Positions 1 to 6,281 are shown, numbered from the stretch's first letter. The stretch: DNA of 11,248 nucleotides from Candidatus Poribacteria bacterium (GCA_009845505.1 VXZL01000052.1:1-11248); one strand, 5' to 3'. Numbers and translations: made by a program. The notes: a model not told the origin generated them from the sequence alone.

Positions 1-5
1 GTTGT

Positions 6-31
6 ACAACGAAAAACACAACGAAAAACAC
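6..31. repeat. Short tandem repeat, 12-bp unit, two copies
   Basis: The unit acaacgaaaaac occurs twice back to back (6-17 and 18-29), followed by the first two bases of a third copy. It lies at the window edge in non-coding sequence downstream of the last MORN gene, so its full extent to the left cannot be seen. Two copies are too few and the unit too short for a CRISPR array. No function can be assigned. Confidence 0.6.
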
Positions 32-166
32 CCAGGCGGTCAGAAAATTCCGTTTAATTGCCACTAATTTTTCCCTCTCTTTTTTTAGGGTATTTTATTT
101 ACTTAAACCCTGTTTCTGAGAAAAAAATCAGAATTTATAGGACTAAAACTTCAGAATTCTTCAGGA
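32..166. other. AT-rich intergenic flank with two small inverted repeats
   Basis: No credible gene is seen here. The stretch follows the stop of the zinc-ribbon MORN gene. It holds two weak inverted repeats: agggt at 87-91 with accct at 107-111, and ttctga at 114-119 with tcagaa at 128-133 around an A-run. Neither is followed by a T-tract on the minus strand, so neither is a clear terminator. The piece atcagaatttatagga near 127-142 resembles atcaggatttatggat near the right edge of the window and may belong to the same degenerate dispersed repeat. Confidence 0.35.
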
Positions 167-634
167 TCAATCAGAAACATCCGCTCCACACTGCGGACAG
201 GTATCATCCCATGTCGAACGTCTGCCTTCACCGCAAACAGCACAGACTCCCAGTGGGTATTCATCGGGTTTCGCACGACTCCCACCTTTCTTGTAGGTGA
301 TGATACGCCACACCGTCTCGCCATCCTCTTCATAGCAAAGCCAGACACCTTCTTTTCTGCCATCAGCCGAGCCGCCATCATGTTTGCGGTAGGGACCACC
401 CCATTTACGATTGCCGTTCTCATAGTACGCCACATAGTCGCCTTCGTTCTTACCATCGCGGAAAAAGCCTTCGCTCGCTTTGTTTCCATTTTTATGGTAC
501 TGGATCCAAAGCCCCTCTTTTTTTCCTTCAATGTAGCCACCTTCACTCCGCTTAAAGCCATTGGCGTAGTAAGTAACCCAATACCCGTGCTTCTTGCCGT
601 TGCGCATCTCGCCATCAGTAAGTGATTTTGCCAT
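167..634 (-). CDS. MORN-repeat protein with C-terminal zinc ribbon (copy 1)
   Basis: The protein has 155 residues and no signal peptide or membrane segment, so it is probably cytoplasmic. Residues 12-110 hold about four short repeats of the MORN_2/YwqK type, seen as G-K-K-H-G-Y-W, G-K-K-E-G-L-W, G-K-N-E-G and G-R-K-E-G-V-W, each followed by Y-x-N-G or a variant. A basic linker leads to four cysteines, C131/C134 and C146/C149, spaced as a small zinc ribbon. It aligns without gaps to the gene at 1547-2014 (about 112 of 155 identical by hand count). The start MAKSLTDGEM is conserved in both copies, but no Shine-Dalgarno lies near it; AGGAGG sits 70 nt upstream across a hairpin leader. MORN_2 proteins are often labelled antitoxins by homology to YwqK; nothing here supports a toxin partner. 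The likely role is a protein-binding scaffold, by inference only. Confidence 0.85.
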   Translation of the reverse strand: MAKSLTDGEMRNGKKHGYWVTYYANGFKRSEGGYIEGKKEGLWIQYHKNGNKASEGFFRDGKNEGDYVAYYENGNRKWGGPYRKHDGGSADGRKEGVWLCYEEDGETVWRIITYKKGGSRAKPDEYPLGVCAVCGEGRRSTWDDTCPQCGADVSD

Positions 635-710
635 AGTTAAATTTGTGGGACACCGACATCAAATACAAGCTTGCAAGTTGTGTCTTGATGACGCGTCCCT
701 ATTACCTCCT
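635..710 (-). promoter_or_regulatory. Structured 5' leader of MORN copy 1 with remote AGGAGG
   Basis: On the minus strand AGGAGG (705-710) is followed 5 nt later by GGGACGC (693-699), which pairs with GTGTCCC (647-653) in seven pairs including one G-U. Inside, CATCAA-type pairing (685-690 with 657-662) and ACAA/TTGT (678-681 with 665-668) continue the helix, giving one long stem with internal loops. The stem ends 12 nt before the ATG. The leader of the paralog at 2015-2092 has the same order and spacing, and its outer stem differs at two positions by matching changes on both sides. Such covariation suggests an RNA structure. Its role is unknown; bringing the AGGAGG nearer to the start codon is one possibility. 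Confidence 0.55.
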
Positions 711-742
711 ATTCGTTTGTAAAAATAAGTCTCATGCAGTGA

Positions 743-1522
743 TTACTCTTGCCGTTTGATGTCCCCCCAAGTCGTTGTCAGCTTATTAATTGCAGAAACC
801 GAGAGGGCTTTCTCAAGTCCATCTGTCATGATAGTATTCAGGTCGTCTTCACTGAGTGCAGTATTGAAGATAGCCACTTCGTCAAGAACCCCCGAAAAAT
901 CCCAACCAGGCCCCCCTTTCCAACGGGTTAACCAAATCGAACCACCGTCGTGTTGTGCGGTAAAATCTGGTTCTCCTACATCTAAATCCGCTGCAACCTC
1001 ACCATCAACATAGAGGACGAGTGTCTTACCATCGTGTGTTAAAGCAACAAAACTCCACTCGTCCATCTCCCAAGTCCCGCCTCGAACAGCACTGTTGTCT
1101 ATTCCGCCGTTGAAGATAAAACTACCATAAAAATCGGTCGGACCGATGAGAATATTTGGATTGTGCCAATCTCTCTCTATGAGACGAACATGGGGACCCG
1201 AAGGGTTACCCAGCGGTTTCACCCAGAGCAGATACGTAAATCCATCAAGGAAGTCATTGACCGTTTTGCTCGCTGGGATAACCACATGGTTAGTCCCGTC
1301 AAATTCTATTCCCTTGCCACTCTTTCCATCTACTCGTTCAGCGTCAACAATCTCACCATCATTTCCATTGCCGGAGGTATCCACAACCGCGTCTCCTTTT
1401 CCCTGATCAAAGAGCCACATCCCCATAAGGGATGCTGGATCAATTTCCGATGTACTTTCCTGAACCCATACTCCTGCAATCAAGAGAACTACTATCATGA
1501 TTAAAGCATTCATGCCTCTCAT
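743..1522 (-). CDS. Secreted LamG (concanavalin A-like) domain protein
   Basis: The protein has 259 residues and is probably exported. Residues 1-25 form a signal peptide (MRGMNALIMIVVLLIAGVWV, then a polar QESTS). Residues 33-228 form a LamG/concanavalin A-like jelly-roll. The opening MWLFDQGKGD and DTSGNGNDG lie at about 35-56, the sheet core F-T-Y-L-L-W-V-K-P at 95-103, W-S-F-V-A-L-T and Y-V-D-G-E at 156-175, and the closing G-V-L-D-E-V-A-I-F-N at 211-220. Such domains bind glycans or act as adhesive modules; no catalytic motif is seen. The tail with T-T-T-W-G-D-I-K resembles endings I recall from poribacterial LamG proteins. AGGAGG at 1532-1537 is 9 nt from the ATG and fixes the start. 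It begins 24 nt after the stop of MORN copy 2 and is probably co-transcribed with it. Confidence 0.88.
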   Translation of the reverse strand: MRGMNALIMIVVLLIAGVWVQESTSEIDPASLMGMWLFDQGKGDAVVDTSGNGNDGEIVDAERVDGKSGKGIEFDGTNHVVIPASKTVNDFLDGFTYLLWVKPLGNPSGPHVRLIERDWHNPNILIGPTDFYGSFIFNGGIDNSAVRGGTWEMDEWSFVALTHDGKTLVLYVDGEVAADLDVGEPDFTAQHDGGSIWLTRWKGGPGWDFSGVLDEVAIFNTALSEDDLNTIMTDGLEKALSVSAINKLTTTWGDIKRQE

Positions 1523-1546
1523 CGTTTTTAGCCTCCTTTTTTCAAA

Positions 1547-2014
1547 TTATGTCTCCAGTTCGTTACCACACTTCGGGCAAGTATTGCCCCAAGCCAAACG
1601 TCTTCCCTCGCCACACACAGCGCAGACACCGAGCGGATATTCATCCGGTTTCGCACGGCTCCCACCTTTCTTGTAGGTGACAATCAGCCACACCGTCTTG
1701 CCATCATCTTCGTAATTATAAAACGGCCCCTCCTTTTTGCCGTCATACGACTTACCAACATGTTTAGGAAAGACTCCACTGGATCTACGGCTTCCATTTT
1801 CATAATAGGTGACACAAAGACCTTCGTATTTTCCATCGCGGAAGGTCGCTTCACCCGCCTTGTTCCCATTCTTGTGGTAAGTGATCCAAGGTCCGTCCTT
1901 CTTACCATGAATGTAGCCACCTTCGCTACGCTTATGTCCGTTCGCATAATAAGTGACCCAATATCCATGTTTCTTACCATTGACCATTTCGCCATCAGTA
2001 AGTGATCGCGCCAT
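1547..2014 (-). CDS. MORN-repeat protein with C-terminal zinc ribbon (copy 2)
   Basis: This is a 155-residue paralog of the gene at 167-634 with the same layout: about four MORN_2/YwqK-type repeats (residues 12-110), then C131/C134 and C146/C149 of a zinc ribbon. The two copies match best at residues 1-35 and 111-139 and differ most at 76-104 (the fourth repeat). In the identical tail the DNA still differs at about a dozen silent sites, so the tail is held by selection on the protein and is not a recent copy. The codons just before the ATG include an in-frame stop, so the start is not further upstream. No Shine-Dalgarno lies near the ATG; AGGAGG is 72 nt upstream across a hairpin. The gene is followed after 24 nt by the LamG gene, so a cytoplasmic scaffold and a secreted lectin-like protein share one unit. 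Confidence 0.85.
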   Translation of the reverse strand: MARSLTDGEMVNGKKHGYWVTYYANGHKRSEGGYIHGKKDGPWITYHKNGNKAGEATFRDGKYEGLCVTYYENGSRRSSGVFPKHVGKSYDGKKEGPFYNYEDDGKTVWLIVTYKKGGSRAKPDEYPLGVCAVCGEGRRLAWGNTCPKCGNELET

Positions 2015-2092
2015 AATAAAAATTCACGGGATATTATACGCTTGGTATGTGCTTGAAAGCAACATCGCAACAACACATCCCGATTCCCTCCT
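2015..2092 (-). promoter_or_regulatory. Structured 5' leader of MORN copy 2 with remote AGGAGG
   Basis: AGGAGG (2087-2092) is followed 5 nt later by GGGATGT (2075-2081), which pairs with ATATCCC (2028-2034) in seven pairs including the same G-U as in the sister leader. The fifth and seventh pairs are T-A here and C-G there. The stem closes 13 nt before the ATG. An inner hairpin, TGCTT-TC-AAGCA flanked by ATG/CAT, spans 2047-2065. The leader begins only 12 nt after the stop of the GNAT-like gene, so it may be transcribed by read-through from the operon upstream. A 14-codon reading frame (2034-2078) starts 8 nt after the AGGAGG, but the sister leader has ACG in place of its ATG. Confidence 0.55.
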
Positions 2093-2104
2093 ATTGATTT
2101 ATTA

Positions 2105-2926
2105 TTAGATGTCGCTGGTGAGGATGAACTCCCAATCCCACGCCTCCATACCGTGATGAATGACGGTAGCCGTGGCTGATGGATAAGTACCTTGATGCCT
2201 CAATATCTCAAGCAGTGGATGATCCATCGAAACACAGAACATGTGAACATAATCATCAATCGGTTTCGGATGCCCTTGCGCAGCGCACGGACCGAACTGA
2301 ACATGTAACAGTGGCATCGGCGAGCGGGTACTCTGCAAAATGATGTCCTTTTTGTCCGCCAACGACAGATAAGAGACCTCCCCAAAGTGGTCTCGCAAAA
2401 CTGGTTCGACTTCTCGCATCCGCTTGGCATCTAAAGAAACGATCCCTAACTTTGCCGCGATTGACATCGGTGCGAGCGGAAAACGCTTTAGCATGAGTGC
2501 AACGCGATTTGGACGTTCGCTGTCCGCATCCATAGAGATAGCATACCCACGAGGGCAAAGAGGATACAACTTTGGAAAAGCGTGGACAAATATCGAGACA
2601 GGGAGATAGCGTCCACGGTATTCTGGGTGAACCTTCAAATCACAAAGATACCACACCGTTTTCGGCTTTTTATCGCTCACTGGCGGCACACGGCGTAAGA
2701 TCGCAGCGGCTACTGCTACCACCCGATCCCCGTCAAGCACGACATAGTAGCGGAGCTGACCCAGCCGCGTGAAGAACGCAAAATAATCCGCACCGTGGTC
2801 AATCTCAAACCGATCCTCACCCAACGGATAACTCGTCCCCTTCTCTAAGTCCGCGATGCGATCATGGAAAACTTTCCACTCCGCATTGCGTAATTCTTTG
2901 ATATCCAAAGAACGGTTTATCCGCAT
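2105..2926 (-). CDS. GNAT-like N-acyltransferase, degenerate CoA loop
   Basis: The protein has 273 residues from the ATG at 2926. That ATG has GAGG 6 nt upstream, which makes it a better start than the in-frame GTG at 2941, which adds five residues. The strand R-Y-Y-V-V-L-D-G-D-R-V-V-A-V-A-A (about 59-74) and then W-Y-L-C-D-L-K-V-H-P-E-Y-R-G-R (about 92-106) match motif A of GNAT acetyltransferases. The usual glycine-rich CoA loop reads R-G-R-Y-L-P here, so two typical glycines are replaced. The C-terminal half (from about 150) is longer than in a minimal GNAT and unrecognised; it has several His and ends without a membrane segment. The gene is the third in the DUF3419-HDO-GNAT operon, 17 nt after the HDO stop. 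It may N-acylate the product of the first two enzymes, or may have lost acyl-CoA use; both are inference. Confidence 0.7.
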   Translation of the reverse strand: MRINRSLDIKELRNAEWKVFHDRIADLEKGTSYPLGEDRFEIDHGADYFAFFTRLGQLRYYVVLDGDRVVAVAAAILRRVPPVSDKKPKTVWYLCDLKVHPEYRGRYLPVSIFVHAFPKLYPLCPRGYAISMDADSERPNRVALMLKRFPLAPMSIAAKLGIVSLDAKRMREVEPVLRDHFGEVSYLSLADKKDIILQSTRSPMPLLHVQFGPCAAQGHPKPIDDYVHMFCVSMDHPLLEILRHQGTYPSATATVIHHGMEAWDWEFILTSDI

Positions 2927-2943
2927 CTGATACCTCAACACCG

Positions 2944-3657
2944 CTATGATGCCCGTGTATGGGGTCCGCGCACATCGCGATAGATACGACGCTTTCGTGC
3001 CTTGTAAAGTCCTTCATAAAGCGAATTGAAGACGCACGCACCAAGGCGCAATCCTTGTTCAATGTAGTATCTATTTTCGACATCAGCCTCCCATGCAGGA
3101 CGAAGTACATCAAAGAAATCGTCCGCATGTTTAATATCGAGGTCCTCATGGAGATTATAGTGAATCAACTTCTCCGCAGAGATCCACCCATGACTCACAA
3201 CCTGCTCTCCGAGCCAGCCTGCAATATCCGAGAACATCCGTTCGATGATTCCCATGACCCCAGCACCAATCAAGTATTCATCCATCACACAAGCACCGAC
3301 GAGTACTGTATTAAAGGCACGAACTTCGGGCCACATCGCTCGTTTCGCAATATCTTCGGGTTTAATTCCGGCTAACCGGTCAAGAAAAGCGAGAAACGTT
3401 TTCTCGTGCATCAGAGACGTATTGCCTTCACCGTGTTCCTCCCAAACATTGCGGATGACCTCCAAACGCAATTCCGATGTCGGGATTTTCGCAGCAAGTG
3501 CAGCCATCGGACGGTTAAAAAACACGACAGCAAAATAGAACTGAATTTGTGTTTCAACAAAATCATCGAAATCAAAAGTGTCGTCGCGCAAAGATTGAAA
3601 GTATGGATTCATCCATGCATTCGTCTCTTTCAGGATGTTATCAATACTCCTGTTCAT
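2944..3657 (-). CDS. Haem-oxygenase-like diiron oxidase (HDO) family protein
   Basis: The protein has 237 residues and is all helical, with no signal peptide. It belongs to the TENA/PqqC/CADD-like fold of haem-oxygenase-like diiron oxidases. Candidate metal ligands are E77, H84 (E-x6-H, EGNTSLMH), E139, H170, D174 and H177 (H-x3-D-x2-H, HEDLDIKH). As I recall them, the ligands of the chlamydial CADD protein are E81, H88, E142, H174, D178 and H181, a nearly constant offset of four residues. Known HDO members carry out N-oxygenation (SznF), C-C scission (BesC) or decarboxylation to alkenes (UndA), all with O2. GGAAG lies 9 nt before the ATG, inside the end of the DUF3419 gene, with 6 nt between the two genes, so they are translated together. 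The substrate is probably an amino acid or fatty acid derivative made by the neighbour. Substrate and product are unknown. Confidence 0.82.
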   Translation of the reverse strand: MNRSIDNILKETNAWMNPYFQSLRDDTFDFDDFVETQIQFYFAVVFFNRPMAALAAKIPTSELRLEVIRNVWEEHGEGNTSLMHEKTFLAFLDRLAGIKPEDIAKRAMWPEVRAFNTVLVGACVMDEYLIGAGVMGIIERMFSDIAGWLGEQVVSHGWISAEKLIHYNLHEDLDIKHADDFFDVLRPAWEADVENRYYIEQGLRLGACVFNSLYEGLYKARKRRIYRDVRGPHTRAS

Positions 3658-3663
3658 TCGTAC

Positions 3664-4632
3664 TTACTTCCTTTTTCCGACATGAACGCTGGCATAAAAT
3701 AAGCTGCGTTCGATTTCTTGGAACCGAATACCCAACCCTTCATTGAAGGTAAATGAATCGCCAAAATAGGTTGAAAGATCGGTGTAATTATTGAGTTGAC
3801 GATACAGAACCGTCGCTCCAGATTTCATTTCGTTTTGAAGATAACCGATAAGGGAGGTAATCTCAGCTAATGGCATCCAATCCATAATGTTGGATAGAGA
3901 TATGAGATCAAAACGTTGCAGCTCCGGGACCCCATCCAGTGTCCCTTCAATCATCTGAAAACAGTAATCGGTAAATGGTGCTAAGAGGTAATAAGGCAGA
4001 CTTGCCGGACGTTGGAGATAGTATCCAAGAAATACATGATGAAGAAAGTAATTATCAAACGCCCCTGCAGAGGTCAAGCCTTTTTCAAATAACCTCTGAA
4101 AGTAACGCCGATAACTCCCAGTTTCAGCGTGCTGTGTAGCGTCTGGACCAAACATCGCATTCAGAAGTGAGTCGCTAAAGTACAGATCGAACGCTACTGA
4201 CCAATACTTGTTCGAGAAGAGCAGCTCTGAGACATCCGCAAGTCGACCTTTCTCTTCAAATAACAGTCGGATTTCCGCTTCGTCGGCAACCAGATCGAAG
4301 ATGAACTCCCGTAGACCTCGGAACAGGGACTCAAAGTTACCACACTGATTGAGTCCACTTGGATCGCTGGTCTCAATATTAAATCTTCGATGCCGTGCCG
4401 CTGCATCAACACCGTGCAGTGCTCTCATTTTGTCTCGAACTCGCTCTAACTGTGCCGGATTAAAATCGACCAGCGTGATATGCAAATCTGGAAACAACGC
4501 TTGCAATGTTAAGGCAGTACACCCGCCAGAAGCAATCAACAGCACATTGCTGGCATTTGTTAAACGAACCAGCTCCGCCTCCACCATCGGATCTTCTCTG
4601 ACGACTGCAAATTGGACATCGTTATCCGGCAT
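3664..4632 (-). CDS. DUF3419/BtaA-like SAM-dependent 3-amino-3-carboxypropyltransferase
   Basis: The protein has 322 residues from the ATG at 4632, with GGAG 9 nt upstream; an in-frame GTG at 4647 adds five residues but has no site. A Rossmann SAM-binding region is clear: L-L-I-A-S-G-G-C-T-A-L (about 31-41) and the acidic L-V-D-F-N-P-A-Q-L (about 54-62). The family block M-F-G-P-D-A-T-Q-H-A lies at about 160-169, with S-Y-R-R-Y-F-Q after it. The later L-S-N-I-M-D-W (about 246-252) and V-L-Y-R-Q-L-N-N (about 275-282) also fit DUF3419. BtaA moves the 3-amino-3-carboxypropyl group of SAM to diacylglycerol as the first step to betaine lipid. No BtaB-type N-methyltransferase is nearby; instead an HDO and a GNAT-like gene follow. 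The acceptor here may therefore not be diacylglycerol. It is the first gene of the operon. Confidence 0.82.
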   Translation of the reverse strand: MPDNDVQFAVVREDPMVEAELVRLTNASNVLLIASGGCTALTLQALFPDLHITLVDFNPAQLERVRDKMRALHGVDAAARHRRFNIETSDPSGLNQCGNFESLFRGLREFIFDLVADEAEIRLLFEEKGRLADVSELLFSNKYWSVAFDLYFSDSLLNAMFGPDATQHAETGSYRRYFQRLFEKGLTSAGAFDNYFLHHVFLGYYLQRPASLPYYLLAPFTDYCFQMIEGTLDGVPELQRFDLISLSNIMDWMPLAEITSLIGYLQNEMKSGATVLYRQLNNYTDLSTYFGDSFTFNEGLGIRFQEIERSLFYASVHVGKRK

Positions 4633-4691
4633 CTGCCCTAACTCCACAGATAATCGTTGCGTGTCCTCTGTTGAGGTAATCTAACCAGTAT

Positions 4692-4717
4692 GTGGTTTAT
4701 TCCTTATAATAAATCAC
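4692..4717. promoter_or_regulatory. Imperfect palindrome upstream of the DUF3419 operon
   Basis: On the minus strand GTGATTTATT and AATAAACCAC form ten-base arms with a single A-C mismatch around the loop ATAAGG. The element lies in the 89-nt gap between the HhH stop (4722) and the DUF3419 start (4632). There is no T-tract after it, so it is not a standard terminator. It is AT-rich and includes TTATTATAA, which could serve as a -10 region. An operator or leader hairpin controlling the three-gene operon is the most likely role, by inference. Confidence 0.35.
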
Positions 4718-4721
4718 GCGC

Positions 4722-5240
4722 CTATAACGCCTCATCAAGATACGCTTCAATCTTTTCCAACGTCTTTTTGCCGATACCGCGAAAACCCTTGAGTTTTCCT
4801 TCATCAATCGCCGCTCTGAGCGAAACAAGACTCTCTACACCGACTTCTTCATATAACCGCTTAATTGTTTTGGCACCGAGTCCGGGTATAGGCACAAGCT
4901 CAACGACCGTTCGGGGGGTATCACCGGCGAACTCCTCCAATTTCCCGCTTGTACCCGTTTCTACGAATTCCTTAATAATTTCCGCAATGATTTCCCCGAC
5001 CCCTCCAATTTCCTCTATCAACCGTCCCTGTGCGATTAAATCCGACACCGGCTCTGGAAAGCGAGAAATCGAATGCGAGAGGCGCGGGTATCGTGATGCG
5101 TGGTCTTCTGGATAGTCCGCAATAATTAGGAAGGTATGGAGCTCCAAAAGTCTTAGCGCAATTTCATCGTTTTCATGCCAACGTGTCCGTCCCTTTGCAT
5201 CAACGTAAGAGCCGTCTTCTAAATTTTTTTCACCGTTCAC
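4722..5240 (-). CDS. Stand-alone helix-hairpin-helix protein like the PolX N-terminal domain
   Basis: The protein has 172 residues from the GTG at 5240, which follows GGAGG by a normal 7-8 nt; an ATG at 5276 would add twelve residues and deepen the overlap with the WD40 gene. Residues 24-168 align with the N-terminal 8-kDa and following HhH part of bacterial family X DNA polymerases. Seen are N-D-E-I-A-L-R-L-L-E-L (24-34), P-E-P-V-S-D-L-I-A-Q-G-R-L (62-74), and three HhH hairpins E-I-G-G-V-G (77-82), I-P-G-L-G-A (118-123) and F-R-G-I-G-K (153-158). Palm, fingers and PHP domains of PolX are absent, so it should bind DNA non-specifically or at gaps and nicks but not polymerise. The 11-base overlap with the WD40 gene suggests coupled translation, although the upstream product is secreted. 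Confidence 0.82.
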   Translation of the reverse strand: MNGEKNLEDGSYVDAKGRTRWHENDEIALRLLELHTFLIIADYPEDHASRYPRLSHSISRFPEPVSDLIAQGRLIEEIGGVGEIIAEIIKEFVETGTSGKLEEFAGDTPRTVVELVPIPGLGAKTIKRLYEEVGVESLVSLRAAIDEGKLKGFRGIGKKTLEKIEAYLDEAL

Positions 5241-6276
5241 TATTGTCCCTCCAACGTAGCATCTGAATTGTGGCATCCCAAAGTGCGACCGCTAAATAGT
5301 CGCCGTTAGGCGAGAAGGCTAACGATTGAATGCCGGTCGGATAGGTTTCCCAAATTACCGCTTCACCCTCGGAGATGTCCCACACCCGGAGATTCGCAGC
5401 TTCACCACCTGAAGCAAGATATTTACCACTTGAGGAAAAGGCAAGTGCTCGGGTCCAATACGCTTCAAACCCGGATTTTGCGAGAAGTTGCCTGCCGGTC
5501 TCAATTTCCCAAACGCGGATCCCAGACTGAGCGTTCTTCTGTGTGTCAACAGCTAACAACCTCGCATCTGCTGAGAACAACACATTCCAGACCCCTAAAA
5601 TCTCGCCGGTGTCAAAAATATGCATTGGATGTCCCGCGGCAGCGTTCCAAATCTCAATAGCCGTCCGATGCCCCTCACCATCTCGGTAACTCCCTGCTGC
5701 CGCAGCAATGAACCGACCATCACGAGAAAGAGCGAGACCGTTCCGAATGGGCATTGCTGTCTCCAAAGTCTTCAATCTCTGCGGGCGGACTTGTTCTCCC
5801 TCAAGTGCTTCTGTGGTATCCGAGAACTCTATCTGCCACATCTCAATCTGCTTATCACCTTCCGATAATACCGCCAACGTGCCGTTAGCCGACAGGCTAC
5901 CACTCTCATAAGCACCTTTTGTCAGTGTGAGCTCAGCGTTGGATGCAAGATGGACGACAGCCACCCTCTCATCTGCTGTTTTGATGAGGAGTTGATCGGC
6001 ATCAACAGCATAGGCAAACCATCGCTTTTCGGGGACGGTACAAATAGTTCGATTCTGCCGTGTCTGGACATCCCACATCACGACGGTGCCGTCCATCTGT
6101 TTAACAATCAACCTCGTACCGTCTTTGTTGAAGGCCATCTGTCGCGCGACATCAGGCAGGAGTCTATCAAGTCGAGGGTCCTGCTTCTCACCAAGTTGAA
6201 AGGCAAATTCCAACGTCGCGCCTTGTACTGATAGGCATAACACATTAAAGAAAAAAAGTGCAAGTAAATTCTTCAT
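5230..6276 (-). CDS. Secreted seven-repeat WD40 beta-propeller protein
   Basis: The protein has 348 residues from the ATG at 6276. The frame is open to 6441, but the signal peptide MKNLLALFFFNVLCLSVQGA begins at this ATG, and the extension would run into the Rieske gene. Six clear WD40 strands-plus-tails are seen at about 43-70 (V-V-M-W-D-V), 125-149 (I-E-M-W-Q-I), 177-211 (I-E-I-W-N-A), 229-258 (I-R-V-W-E-I), 275-301 (L-R-V-W-D-I) and 316-342. A weaker one at 86-110 makes a seven-bladed propeller. Blades of this type carry protein or ligand contacts and no catalysis. It is probably periplasmic or outside the cell. No Shine-Dalgarno is visible, and the T-tract of the preceding terminator ends 5 nt before the start codon. 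Confidence 0.85.
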   Translation of the reverse strand: MKNLLALFFFNVLCLSVQGATLEFAFQLGEKQDPRLDRLLPDVARQMAFNKDGTRLIVKQMDGTVVMWDVQTRQNRTICTVPEKRWFAYAVDADQLLIKTADERVAVVHLASNAELTLTKGAYESGSLSANGTLAVLSEGDKQIEMWQIEFSDTTEALEGEQVRPQRLKTLETAMPIRNGLALSRDGRFIAAAAGSYRDGEGHRTAIEIWNAAAGHPMHIFDTGEILGVWNVLFSADARLLAVDTQKNAQSGIRVWEIETGRQLLAKSGFEAYWTRALAFSSSGKYLASGGEAANLRVWDISEGEAVIWETYPTGIQSLAFSPNGDYLAVALWDATIQMLRWRDNSER

Positions 6277-6281
6277 AATAT

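Noticed and set aside
6..31. Start of a CRISPR array at the left edge
   Set aside because: The unit is 12 bp, is directly tandem without spacers and has only two copies.
151..615. A second long minus-strand reading frame (154 codons) over the MORN gene, and plus-strand mirror frames at 380-625 and 1760-2005
   Set aside because: They are other frames of the MORN genes. The frame at 167-634 has recognisable repeats, a zinc ribbon and a conserved paralog; the mirror frames arise because the two paralogs share DNA.
167..2014. Toxin-antitoxin system based on the YwqK-like annotation of MORN_2 proteins
   Set aside because: No toxin-like gene is adjacent. The partner is a secreted LamG protein, and the label in databases rests on weak homology.
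2105..4632. Ordinary betaine lipid (BtaA/BtaB) synthesis locus
   Set aside because: No N-methyltransferase of the BtaB type is in the window, and an HDO and a GNAT-like gene take its place.
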